Of a stretch of DNA of 64,000 bases, positions 46,879-54,684 are shown piece by piece. Origin of the DNA: Thermoanaerobaculia bacterium (GTDB lineage Bacteria > Acidobacteriota > Thermoanaerobaculia > Multivoradales > JAHEKO01). Position 1 is the first letter of the stretch, and every line of letters begins with the position of its first letter. The position numbers and the translations under genes are program-made. Below the pieces are notes generated by a model. That model was not told the DNA's origin, ran no database searches, and saw nothing but the letters and a program-made list of their open reading frames with translations. The stretch is from positions 1 to 64,000 of the forward strand of contig CAMYOG010000015.1 in NCBI GenBank assembly GCA_947259925.1. Direction: 5' to 3'.

Positions 46879-47778
46879 GTGTCGGAAATGACAGTGTCGC
46901 ATTCCTCGACCGGGTCGAAGCGGGTGCCGGTAGTCGAGCTCCGGTCGCTCGACACGCTCTGGTTTCAGGTCGCCGGGACGGTCTGCAACCTGGCCTGCAC
47001 GCACTGCTTCGTCTCTAGCTCGCCGACCAATCACACTCACGAGAACCTGACTCTGGCGGAGATCGCGCCCTTCCTGGAGGAAGGAGCGCGGCTGGGGGTC
47101 AAGGAGTACTACTTCACCGGCGGCGAGCCGTTCCTGAATCCGGAGATGGAGGCGATTCTCGAGGCGACCCTCGGATACGGGCCAGCGACGGTGCTCACCA
47201 ACGGTCTCCTGCTCGATCCCGTCCGCTGCGAGCGGCTGGCGGGGCTGGCTGCCGAAAGCGACTATTCGCTCGACTTTCGAGTCTCGATGGACGGCTACGA
47301 TGCCGAGTCGAACGATCCGATTCGCGGCGAGGGAACCTTCGAGAGGATCCTCGCAGGAATCCGAAACCTCTGCGCGGCGGGCATCAATCCAGTCATCACG
47401 GTCACCGAGGTTCATTGCGAGAACGCGTCACGCGAGGGCCGCGAGCGCTTCTTCCGGCTGGTCGGCGAGCTCGGCATCGACAAGCCACGCTTGAAGATCC
47501 TGCCGGTCTTCCGCATGGGTGCCGAGGCCGAGCGCAGCGGCGCCTACGAGAGCTGGCAGAAGTTGCGGGCCGGCGAGGCTCCGGCGGAAGGCTGGTTGCA
47601 CCTCCAGTGCAGCGCCTGCCGCATGGTGACCGATCAGGGAGTCTGGGTCTGCCCGATTCTGGTCAACGAGCCCGAGGGCAAGATGGGGACGACCCTCGCC
47701 GACACCCTCGGCGGGTTCCCGTTGGAGCATCCGGCATGCTGGACTTGTCATGCGCACGGGGTCAGCTGCAGGACGTGA
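46879..47778 (+). CDS. Radical SAM protein with C-terminal SPASM/twitch-like cysteines
   Basis: 299 residues. The cluster motif is CNLACTHCF (CxxxCxxC, about 35-43), followed by TGGEPFLNPEM. The C-terminus has seven more Cys (CSACR, VWVCPI, PACWTCHAHGVSCRT), which fits an auxiliary iron-sulfur cluster. A GGAGGG lies 7 nt before GTG 46879. Context (16 nt after the ArsM-like gene) suggests it transfers an adenosyl/ribosyl or other radical fragment to a methylated arsenical, as ArsS or ArsL do. Its sequence does not look like canonical ArsS, so the reaction may be new. Confidence 0.82.
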   Translation: MSEMTVSHSSTGSKRVPVVELRSLDTLWFQVAGTVCNLACTHCFVSSSPTNHTHENLTLAEIAPFLEEGARLGVKEYYFTGGEPFLNPEMEAILEATLGYGPATVLTNGLLLDPVRCERLAGLAAESDYSLDFRVSMDGYDAESNDPIRGEGTFERILAGIRNLCAAGINPVITVTEVHCENASREGRERFFRLVGELGIDKPRLKILPVFRMGAEAERSGAYESWQKLRAGEAPAEGWLHLQCSACRMVTDQGVWVCPILVNEPEGKMGTTLADTLGGFPLEHPACWTCHAHGVSCRT

Positions 47779-47809
47779 GGGCTTTGGAGAAGGAGAGGGC
47801 CCTCCCCTT

Positions 47810-47975
47810 TCAACCCCTCCGTTGGATGGCTCGTGCTGCGACCACTCATACCCGCCGTTCGTTTCGCTCGTGCTGCGGCCCCTCATGGCCGCCGATCGGA
47901 TGGCGCGCGCTGCGGCCGCTCGTGCCCGCCGATCGGATGAGACGGGTTGCGTGCCACCTACCCCTCCGATCGTTG
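47810..47975 (+). repeat. 37-bp tandem repeat between the radical SAM and phosphoesterase genes
   Basis: CC[GT]CCG[AT]T recurs at 47816, 47852, 47889, 47926 and 47963, and TGCG at 47837, 47874, 47911 and 47948: spacing 36, then 37 throughout. The unit includes GCTCGTGCTGCGG and CCGCCGATCGGATG. About four and a half degenerate copies fill the 235-nt gap. The period is not a multiple of three and no frame crosses it, so it is non-coding. Confidence 0.65.
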
Positions 47976-48013
47976 CTCGAAGCGGCCGTAGCGCGTAGAC
48001 AGGGCTGGACCTG

Positions 48014-49018
48014 ATGACCGACCGGAACCCCAAGGACGATCGCTCGCGGAAGCGGGACACCTCGCCTCTTACCGCCCATCGCGGCATGGCGACGTGGGGG
48101 GAGAAGCTGGTTCCGCTGGCAGAGTTTCGGAAGGCGACGGCGGCGGTGGGGCGGGAGCTTTCACCCGAAGAGCGTGAGGCCGAGGTCGCGGAGTTTCTCG
48201 GGCCGCCGGTCGACCCGACGCCGGTCGAGGGACCGTTCTCGAAGGTGGCCGTCTTCGGTGGTGTCTACAACAACCACTACGGACTCACCGCCCTGCTCGA
48301 CGACGCCGAGGCTCGGGGCGTCGAGGCGATCTACTGCCTCGGAGACCTGGGCGGATTCGGTCCGAACCCGAACAAGATCTGGCCGCTCCTCGAGCGGGGC
48401 GGCGTGCGCACCATCCAGGGCAACTACGAAGAGTCGCTGGCGAGCGGACTCGAGGACTGCAACTGCGGCTATACCGATCCGCGCGACAACCACTTCGCCG
48501 AGATCTCGTACCGCTACACGGCAAGCCACTCTTCGCCCGAGTTCAAGCGCTGGATGGGCGGGCTGCCGAAGCGACGCCGTATCCGGGTCGGCGAGCGGGA
48601 GCTTCTGCTGGTGCACGGCTCGCCCCGGCGGATCAACGAGTTCCTCTTTCACTCCACGTCGCCCGCGCCGTTTCTCGAGGTCCTGCTCACCCAGGAGCGC
48701 GCGGACGGCTTCTTGTGCACCCATACCGGCCTGCCCTGGCACCGTCGGCTGCCGAGCGGCGCAACGGTCGTCAACGTGGGCGTCATCGGCCGGCCGGCCA
48801 ACGACGGCCGTACCGAGGTGCGCTACTGCCTGCTCGAGGACCGCGACGGCCGTCTCGGCGTCGAGAGCGTCGAGCTCGGCTACGATCATCGGGCGCTAGC
48901 CGCGGAGATGCGGCGGGAGAAGCTCCCGGAGAAGTTCGTCGAGACCGTCCTGACCGGCTGGTGGACGACCTGCCTCGAGATTCTGCCCGCCAAGGAACGA
49001 CACGCCTCGAGGTTCTGA
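48014..49018 (+). CDS. Metallophosphoesterase-fold protein with degenerate metal motifs
   Basis: 334 residues. The fold is recognisable by LGDLGGFGPNP (GDxVGYGPxP), IQGNYEES (GNHE position), LLVHGSPR and CTHTGLP. The first metal motif (normally SDxHGN) reads GGVYNNH, so the Asp and His are lost, and the GNH box reads GNY. Thus part of the dimetal site is missing and normal phosphatase chemistry is doubtful. The N-terminal 60 residues are a charged extension. It follows the 37-bp repeat and precedes the flavin protein by 4 nt. It may be a binding protein or an altered hydrolase in the arsenic cluster. Confidence 0.7.
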   Translation: MTDRNPKDDRSRKRDTSPLTAHRGMATWGEKLVPLAEFRKATAAVGRELSPEEREAEVAEFLGPPVDPTPVEGPFSKVAVFGGVYNNHYGLTALLDDAEARGVEAIYCLGDLGGFGPNPNKIWPLLERGGVRTIQGNYEESLASGLEDCNCGYTDPRDNHFAEISYRYTASHSSPEFKRWMGGLPKRRRIRVGERELLLVHGSPRRINEFLFHSTSPAPFLEVLLTQERADGFLCTHTGLPWHRRLPSGATVVNVGVIGRPANDGRTEVRYCLLEDRDGRLGVESVELGYDHRALAAEMRREKLPEKFVETVLTGWWTTCLEILPAKERHASRF

Positions 49019-49022
49019 GGTA

Positions 49023-50261
49023 ATGACCAAGAACAGACCGAAGATTGCGATTCTTGGGGCCGGCCCCGCCGGCCTGGAAGCGGCCCTGGCGGCTGTCGAC
49101 CATGGCTATCCGTTCAAGCTCTACGAGGCCGCCGATCGGGTGGCCGCCCACGTGCGCGAGTGGGGTCACGTGCGGCTCTTCTCGCCGTGGGGACTCAACA
49201 TCTCGCCGCGCATGAGGCGGCACCTCGAACGGGCGGGCCGTGACCTGCCGGACCACGAGAGCGAGCTCTGTCCGACCGGCCAGGAGCTGATCGATATCGC
49301 CCTCCAGCCGGTCGCCGAGCTGCCAGAGGTCGCGCCGCACTTGGAGACCGGCGTACGCGTCGTTCAGATCGGACGGGAGGGTCTGCTCAAGCACGAGGAG
49401 ATCTCCAGCGAGGCGCGCGCCGAGACGCCGTTCCGCCTGCTCCTGCGCACGACCGGTGGCGCCGAGCGAGTCGAGAGCGCGGACGTCGTGCTCGATTGCA
49501 CCGGCACCTGGGGCAACCCCAACACCCTGGGCGATGGCGGGATCTTCGCCCCCGGCGAGTCCAGCCTGGGCCATGCGATCGTCCGCTCGATCCCGGACGT
49601 CTCGAAGGACGAGCGCTTCTGGGCCGACAAAACGATCCTCCTGGTGGGCGCGGGACACTCGGCCAACACCGCGGTCGTCGACCTCGCCCGGCTGGCGGAG
49701 AAATACCCCGGAACCAGGATCATCTGGGCCCTGCGCGGTGAGGACCCTTCGTGGCAGGTCGATCCCGAGGATCCGCTCCCGGAGCGCTCGCGTCTGGTGG
49801 CCGCCGCCATGCAGCTCTCCGAGGACGTGGACTCCCCGGTCGAGACCCTGCGCGGCGTGGTCGTCGATTCGCTGGCGCCGCTCAACGGCGGCTATCAGGT
49901 GATTCTGCGCCGGCGGGGCGGTGGGCGCGAACAGCGGGTGGTCGATCGGATCTTGTCGCTCACCGGCTTCGTCGGCGACCACTCGCTCTACCGGCAGCTC
50001 CAGGTCCACGAGTGCTACGCCACCAGCGGCCCGATGAAGCTGGCGGCGGCGCTGCTCGGCTCGGCTGGCGTCGACTGTCTCGCCCAGGAGAGCCATGGCG
50101 CCGAGACCCTGGTCAACCCGGAGCCCAACTTTTTCATCCTGGGCTCGAAGTCGTACGGGCGAAACAACACCTTCCTGATGCGGGTCGGCTGGCAGCAGGT
50201 CGAGGAGGTCTTCTCGCTCCTGGAGGCTCGGGTCGGCCGCCGGACGGTCGTTACCGGCTGA
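49023..50261 (+). CDS. FAD/NAD(P)-binding oxidoreductase (flavin monooxygenase-like)
   Basis: 412 residues. The FAD motif is IAILGAGPAGLEAA (about 8-21) and a second dinucleotide motif is ILLVGAGHSANTAV (about 204-217), as in flavin-containing monooxygenases and thioredoxin-reductase-like proteins. SLTGFVGDHSLYRQLQVHE and NPEPNFFILGSKSYGRNN near the C-terminus recur in a subfamily found with phosphoesterase neighbours. The gene starts 4 nt after the phosphoesterase stop. It likely oxidises the cluster product. Its end overlaps the convergent MmcQ/YjbR gene by 11 nt. Confidence 0.8.
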   Translation: MTKNRPKIAILGAGPAGLEAALAAVDHGYPFKLYEAADRVAAHVREWGHVRLFSPWGLNISPRMRRHLERAGRDLPDHESELCPTGQELIDIALQPVAELPEVAPHLETGVRVVQIGREGLLKHEEISSEARAETPFRLLLRTTGGAERVESADVVLDCTGTWGNPNTLGDGGIFAPGESSLGHAIVRSIPDVSKDERFWADKTILLVGAGHSANTAVVDLARLAEKYPGTRIIWALRGEDPSWQVDPEDPLPERSRLVAAAMQLSEDVDSPVETLRGVVVDSLAPLNGGYQVILRRRGGGREQRVVDRILSLTGFVGDHSLYRQLQVHECYATSGPMKLAAALLGSAGVDCLAQESHGAETLVNPEPNFFILGSKSYGRNNTFLMRVGWQQVEEVFSLLEARVGRRTVVTG

Positions 50262-50604
50262 GTCCCAGGCTGGCTCTCTTCTTCTTCGACAGCCTGGCCG
50301 CGACCAGCTGGTAGGAGCGCTCGATCAGCTCCTCGAGGAAGTCACTCGGCAAAGCGTCTCTCGATTCGAGGAAGATCCACGAGTGCTTTGCCATGTAGGG
50401 CGCCGGCTTGATCCCGGGGCGGGTCACCAGCGCTTCGTGCGCCTCCGGCTCCACCTTGAAGCTCACGGTCTCCGCCTCCGGCAGGCCGAAGACGCAGAAC
50501 ATTTTCTCGCCCACCGAGAAGACCAGGTTCTTCTCCCACTTGACGTCCTCCGTCGCCCCCGCGAGCGAACGGCAGAAGTCGAACAGCGGGTCGCGCTCGG
50601 CCAT
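50251..50604 (-). CDS. MmcQ/YjbR family protein
   Basis: 117 residues with a CyaY-like fold. MAERDPLFDFCRSLAGATEDVKWEKNLVFSVGEKMFCVF and AHEALVTRPGIKPAPYMAKHSWIFLES are typical MmcQ/YjbR segments, ending with RLSKKKR. Members are described as DNA-binding-like, without a settled role. It lies 16 nt downstream of the membrane protein gene at 50621, as the second gene of a two-gene minus-strand unit. Confidence 0.85.
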   Translation of the reverse strand: MAERDPLFDFCRSLAGATEDVKWEKNLVFSVGEKMFCVFGLPEAETVSFKVEPEAHEALVTRPGIKPAPYMAKHSWIFLESRDALPSDFLEELIERSYQLVAARLSKKKRASLGLSR

Positions 50605-50620
50605 GGCGGCGACCGCCGGG

Positions 50621-51157
50621 CTACTCGCTCTTGGCCCGGATCGCGTAGCGCCAGACCAGCCAGGCGCCGCCGGCCAGGAAGAGAACCGCCCAGATCACCT
50701 GCACCGACGGCAGGATCCGCTTGAGGAAGTCGAAGCGGGCGCCGAAGCCGATCAGGCCGAGCCCGACCAGCACCAGTCCGGCCACCGGTAGGTTGGTCTG
50801 CTGGCGACCGCCGACCAGCCAGGTGGTGAGCAGTGCCAGACCGATGATGGTCGGAAAGCTGGGCAGCCAGTCCAGGATCTTGCCCAGATCGGTATAGCCG
50901 AGCGTCAGGGCGAAGCCGAGGATGCCGAGCCCGAAGAAGGCCACCATCCAACCGGCCGAGCTGGCGACGCGCTTGATGAACAGGAAGTCGACCAGGGCGG
51001 CGACCGCCGCGATCAGGAAGAGGGCGGGCCAGAGCCGCCTGAACGGCGGCACGCCGACGCCCATCGCGTTCAGCAGGAGCCAGAGGCCCCCGGCGAAGGC
51101 CGCCACGCCTATGATCAGTCCGAGTCGCGAGCTCGGTCGGCTCCCGGCTGTCGTCAT
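50621..51157 (-). CDS. Polytopic membrane protein (LiaI/LiaF-TM/DUF5668-like)
   Basis: 178 residues from ATG 51157, with GGAGGGGAAG directly upstream as a strong ribosome binding site. It has about five or six short transmembrane helices with an RLWPALFLIAAVAAL segment typical of LiaI/LiaF-TM-like repeats (GLWLLLNAMGV; RLWPALFLI). These domains occur in cell-envelope stress proteins. No soluble domain is attached. Specific function not assignable. Confidence 0.68.
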   Translation of the reverse strand: MTTAGSRPSSRLGLIIGVAAFAGGLWLLLNAMGVGVPPFRRLWPALFLIAAVAALVDFLFIKRVASSAGWMVAFFGLGILGFALTLGYTDLGKILDWLPSFPTIIGLALLTTWLVGGRQQTNLPVAGLVLVGLGLIGFGARFDFLKRILPSVQVIWAVLFLAGGAWLVWRYAIRAKSE

Positions 51158-51238
51158 CTTCCCCTCCTTCCGTAGGAGCCCGGATGGTATCCGAACGCGC
51201 CGCGACCGTGCAGGTGGTCCCTCCCGCGCGCCCGGGGC

Positions 51239-51298
51239 GACACAAACCCTATTTCCCGGGCACAATCGATCCAGGTTGCGGGAAACAGGGTTTGTGTC
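51239..51298. repeat. Near-perfect 20-bp inverted repeat (REP/MITE-like palindrome)
   Basis: GACACAAACCCTATTTCCCG (51239-51258) pairs with 51279-51298 with a single mismatch; the 20-nt loop contains ATCGAT. It lies in a 241-nt gene-free interval between two minus-strand genes. Style and loop (an ATCGAT core) resemble the palindromes between gyrB and gyrA, though the arms differ. It could also act as an RNA hairpin. Confidence 0.75.
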
Positions 51299-51333
51299 CC
51301 CCCCTGCCCCCTGCCCCCCTGCGCCGAATGCGA

Positions 51334-51398
51334 GCGATACGTCGAGGGTGCTCGAGCGAGGGCTCTCCCTCGGATTCAGGTGCCTACGCCCGCGCAGG
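51334..51398. repeat. Intergenic dispersed repeat, copy B
   Basis: Matches 36764-36826 in the same orientation: GCGATACGTCGAGG, an imperfect middle and GATTCAGGTGCCTACGCC. It ends right at the stop codon of the BNR-repeat gene (51399). Confidence 0.4.
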
Positions 51399-53906
51399 CT
51401 ACCGATCCAGAGGGACCCGCCAGGCGCCTCGCCCATGCGTAAAGGCGAAGAGGTGGGTGCCGGCGCTCCGGTCGCTGTTGACGGTCAGCCACTCGGTGAC
51501 CGCGGTGGCGAAGCCGGTGTTCTCCACCACCCAGCTGTCGCCGCCGTCGGTCGAGGCCAGCACACCGAGATCGGTCCCCAGGTAGAGGCGCTGCGAGTCA
51601 CCCGGGTCGACCACCAGGGAGTGGACCGGGACGTCGGGGACGCTGTTCGCCCCGCGGCCGTCGATCGCGCTCCAGCTGCGGCCGCCGTCCAGGCTGCGCC
51701 AGACGTGCTTGCCGCCGAAGCCGGCGTAGGTGGCGTAGGCAACGCCGGGGTCCACCGGATCGAAGGCGACGGACGAGACATAGCCGCTGCGCGGGCGGGT
51801 GGCGGCCCAGGTCGTCCCCTGATCGGAGCCGGTGGCGCTCTCGCTCCGGTAGATGTGCCCGGTGTCCGAGCCGATCAGCACCAGGTCCGAGTCGCCCTCG
51901 GCGATCGCGACGGCGCTCGTCTTGCCGCCGTCCCGCAGGGTCGTGCTCGCCGCCGACCAGGTGGCGGCGGCGTTGTCGGTTCGCCAGAGACGGGTGCCTC
52001 CGGTCCACAGGCGGTCGGGATCGTTGAGGTCCATCACCAGCGGCGAGATGAACAGGAAGAACTCGCCGAACGCCCGGAAGTTGGAGGAGTCGTTGTTGGC
52101 CAGGTCGGTAATGCCGTTGATCGCCTCGTCGAAGCTGAAGCCGCCGTTCACCGACTTGCGGATCTGACCGTTCTGGAACGTCACGTAGACGACGTTCTCA
52201 TTGCGCGGGTCGACGGCCGAATAGCCTCCGTCGCCGCCGAATAGCGGCCGCCAGGCGTCCGGCCCGCCGTCGGACCCCCGCACCGTGCCGTTGTCCTGCG
52301 CTCCGGCCAAGTAGGTCCGGCCGTCCGGATAGGCGGTGCCGTGGTAGAACTGCGTCACTCCGTAGCTGTTGTTGAGATCTCTCCAGTCGACGCCTGAGAC
52401 GCCGGGCGCGCAGATGCCGTCGTTCGAATCGGGCACGAAGCCGGCGGCGTTGGTCGTCCGGAAGATGCCGCCATCGCCCAGGGCGTAGGCCGTCGCCCTC
52501 TTCTTGGGATGGAAGACGAGCCGGTGCTGGTCGGCGTGGACGTAGTTCGGGTTGAACCGCGATGCCCACCAGTAGGTGACCGGGTTCCATCTGGCACCGC
52601 CGTCATCGGAGCGGAAGAGGTCGACGCCCGCGGCCCAGACGCGGTCGGGATCACGTGGGTCGACCTCGATCATGTTGACGTACCACCCCATCGCCAGGAA
52701 CTCGTTCGGTCCCTGGAAGCCGCACTCTTCCAGCACGCTGATGATCGGGTTGCTCAGTAGCAGGGTGTTGATCCTGCGCGGATCGTCGTTGCGTACCGTC
52801 GCCCGCCAGCTCCCGGGGGCACCGCCGTCGTCGGAGCGGAAGACTGCGTGCAGCGCCTGCTCGAACCGACCGCCCGGCCCGGGAACGTTGCTCGCCGACA
52901 GGGCGTAGACGACGCTCTGATCGGAGGGCGCGATCGCCAGGGAGGTCCGGCCCATCTCCGGCCCGTCGCCGAGGCTCACCTGCCATCTGCCGGCGCTCTC
53001 GGCAGCGACTTTCCGGTAGACCGTCGCCCGGGCCAGGGTTCCGCACGAAGCGAGCAGGTAGTCGGTGTCGAGATCGGTGCGCGCCGCGAGATCGAGGCAG
53101 CCGCCCTTGATCCTGGCCTTCAGCACCCGCTTCCAGCTGGCGCCGCCGTCGGTCGACCGGAAGACGCCCTTGCGGGTGGCGGCGTAGAGCCGCTCGTTGT
53201 CGAGGTGGCTGATCACCAGGTCGTTGACCCAGTGGAAGCTCGAGCCGCGGGTCGAATCGAGCAGCGCCCAGCTCTCTCCGGCATCTTCGCTCTTGAAAAT
53301 GCCCCCACCCCTGAGCGGCAGCGAGGTCGCCCGGACCTCCTCCCGGAAGTAGCCCTCGCCGGTGCCGGCGTAGAGCACGTTCGGATCGGTCGGATCCATG
53401 ACCAGCACGTTGACCGCGATATTGGTCAGGTCGTCGGCGATCGGGCGCCAGCGGTTGCCCTTGTTGGTGGTCTTCCAGATCCCGCCCGAGACACCAGCCG
53501 CATACATGATCTTCGGCTTCTTCGGGTGGATGGCCAGGGCGCGGGTGCGGCCGCCGATATTGCCCGGCCCCAGAGACTCCCAGGTATCGAGCGTCTCGAA
53601 GTCAGATCGGCCGCTAAAGGCTGCGAGCCTCTCCGAGACCATCTCGCCCCGGCGCGTCGAGTAGACCGGCATGCGGGCCAGCTGCTGGCGCGCGACCCGA
53701 TAGGCGCCGCGCGGGTCGGTGATCGTGCTGGCGCCCAGGCGCTTGGCGCGGTAGAACTCCTCCGCCCGGTCGGGCTGATCAAATGGCTGGGCTTCGATGC
53801 CGTCGCGCGGCCGGTCGAATGCTGGCCGGTCTCGGCCCGGCGAGAGCATCGCCGTCGCCGCTAGCAGGGCGGTCACGAGTGCCGCCCACGGCCCGCTTCG
53901 GATCAT
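51399..53906 (-). CDS. Large secreted BNR/sortilin-type beta-propeller protein
   Basis: 835 residues with an N-terminal signal peptide (about 1-22). At least six BNR/Asp-box motifs (SxDxGxxW) are visible: SEDAGESWALL, STDGGASWKRV, SDDGGARWNPV, SLDGGRSWSAI and STDGGDSWVV, among others. A typical opening is TWESLGPGNIGGRTRALAIHP. The architecture is two seven-bladed propellers as in GH74/VPS10-like proteins, which are common in soil bacteria. Catalytic Asp residues of GH74 are not evident, so it may bind polymer or protein. GGGAGG lies about 9 nt before ATG 53906. Confidence 0.82.
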   Translation of the reverse strand: MIRSGPWAALVTALLAATAMLSPGRDRPAFDRPRDGIEAQPFDQPDRAEEFYRAKRLGASTITDPRGAYRVARQQLARMPVYSTRRGEMVSERLAAFSGRSDFETLDTWESLGPGNIGGRTRALAIHPKKPKIMYAAGVSGGIWKTTNKGNRWRPIADDLTNIAVNVLVMDPTDPNVLYAGTGEGYFREEVRATSLPLRGGGIFKSEDAGESWALLDSTRGSSFHWVNDLVISHLDNERLYAATRKGVFRSTDGGASWKRVLKARIKGGCLDLAARTDLDTDYLLASCGTLARATVYRKVAAESAGRWQVSLGDGPEMGRTSLAIAPSDQSVVYALSASNVPGPGGRFEQALHAVFRSDDGGAPGSWRATVRNDDPRRINTLLLSNPIISVLEECGFQGPNEFLAMGWYVNMIEVDPRDPDRVWAAGVDLFRSDDGGARWNPVTYWWASRFNPNYVHADQHRLVFHPKKRATAYALGDGGIFRTTNAAGFVPDSNDGICAPGVSGVDWRDLNNSYGVTQFYHGTAYPDGRTYLAGAQDNGTVRGSDGGPDAWRPLFGGDGGYSAVDPRNENVVYVTFQNGQIRKSVNGGFSFDEAINGITDLANNDSSNFRAFGEFFLFISPLVMDLNDPDRLWTGGTRLWRTDNAAATWSAASTTLRDGGKTSAVAIAEGDSDLVLIGSDTGHIYRSESATGSDQGTTWAATRPRSGYVSSVAFDPVDPGVAYATYAGFGGKHVWRSLDGGRSWSAIDGRGANSVPDVPVHSLVVDPGDSQRLYLGTDLGVLASTDGGDSWVVENTGFATAVTEWLTVNSDRSAGTHLFAFTHGRGAWRVPLDR

Positions 53907-54044
53907 AGGCTCGAGCCTCCCGGCCGGAGGGTCCCGGGCTCCTGGTGGATGTCGGCTCGTCTCATCCGCTTCCGACCACTCGTCCTCTACTCAGTAGGAC
54001 CCGAGAACGCGATCAACTCCTTCGCTGTCCGCCATTTGCTAGTG

Positions 54045-54053
54045 TGGTATAAG
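54045..54053 (+). promoter_or_regulatory. Extended -10 promoter element TGGTATAAG
   Basis: TG at 54045-54046 followed by TATAAG (54048-54053) forms an extended -10. The start of transcription would be near 54060, giving a leader of about 36 nt with a GGAGGAA site before ATG 54096. The -35 position shows no consensus, as expected for extended -10 promoters. Confidence 0.55.
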
Positions 54054-54095
54054 ACCGCAACTCGTCCCTACGATCAACCTTTTTGGAGGAATCAG

Positions 54096-54659
54096 ATGAG
54101 GAGAATCTCGGTTGCCCTCGCGCTGTGCGCGCTGGCGCTGGCCGCGGTCCCGACGACCGCGTCGACATTTCTCGCGATGTCCGACGTGGAGCTCGTGACC
54201 CAGGCCGATGCCGTCGTACAGGGCAGAGTCGTGGAACAAAAGAGCTTCTGGGATGAGACCGGCAGAGTCATCGTGACCGAGTCGGTCGTACGGGTGCAGA
54301 ACGTCCTGGTCGGCGAAGCGCCGAAGTTCGTTACGGTTCGGACCGCCGGCGGCCAGGTGGGAGATCTCGCGATCGAGGCTGTCGGCTTTCCGGCGTTCAA
54401 CCATCGCGAGAGGGTGATCCTGTTCCTGGCGGACAACCAGGACGGCTCCAGCCGGGTTCTCGGCTATCAGCAGGGTCACTTCGAGGTCGTCAAGCGCAAG
54501 GACGGCGTCCGGGTCGTGGTGCCCCGCACCGAGGACGGCGCCACCTTCGTCAGCCGCGACGGCCGACTGAAGGCCGAGCGCCAGAGCATTCGCCTAGACG
54601 ATTTCAAGCGCGGCGTGCGCCGCATCGCCCGCGAGCAGCGCGGCGCGATCACCCCGTAA
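54096..54659 (+). CDS. Secreted protein of unknown function, partner of the matrixin-like protease
   Basis: 187 residues from ATG 54096, with a signal peptide (MRRISVALALCALALAAVPTTAS). The mature part has DVELVTQADAVVQGRVV, VIVTESVVRVQNVLVGE and VGFPAFNHRERVILFLADNQ. These resemble a small beta-sandwich family of secreted proteins found beside matrixin-like proteases in Myxobacteria and Acidobacteria. It ends with a basic tail. It is 25 nt upstream of the metalloprotease gene and shares its promoter. It may be an inhibitor or partner; no assay evidence. Confidence 0.68.
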   Translation: MRRISVALALCALALAAVPTTASTFLAMSDVELVTQADAVVQGRVVEQKSFWDETGRVIVTESVVRVQNVLVGEAPKFVTVRTAGGQVGDLAIEAVGFPAFNHRERVILFLADNQDGSSRVLGYQQGHFEVVKRKDGVRVVVPRTEDGATFVSRDGRLKAERQSIRLDDFKRGVRRIAREQRGAITP

Positions 54660-54684
54660 CGGCGAGACGAGGAGATAGACGAAC

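Noticed and set aside
48737-48760. TGGCACC resembling a second sigma-54 site
   Set aside because: The GG-to-GC spacing is 11 rather than 10 and it lies inside the phosphoesterase coding region.
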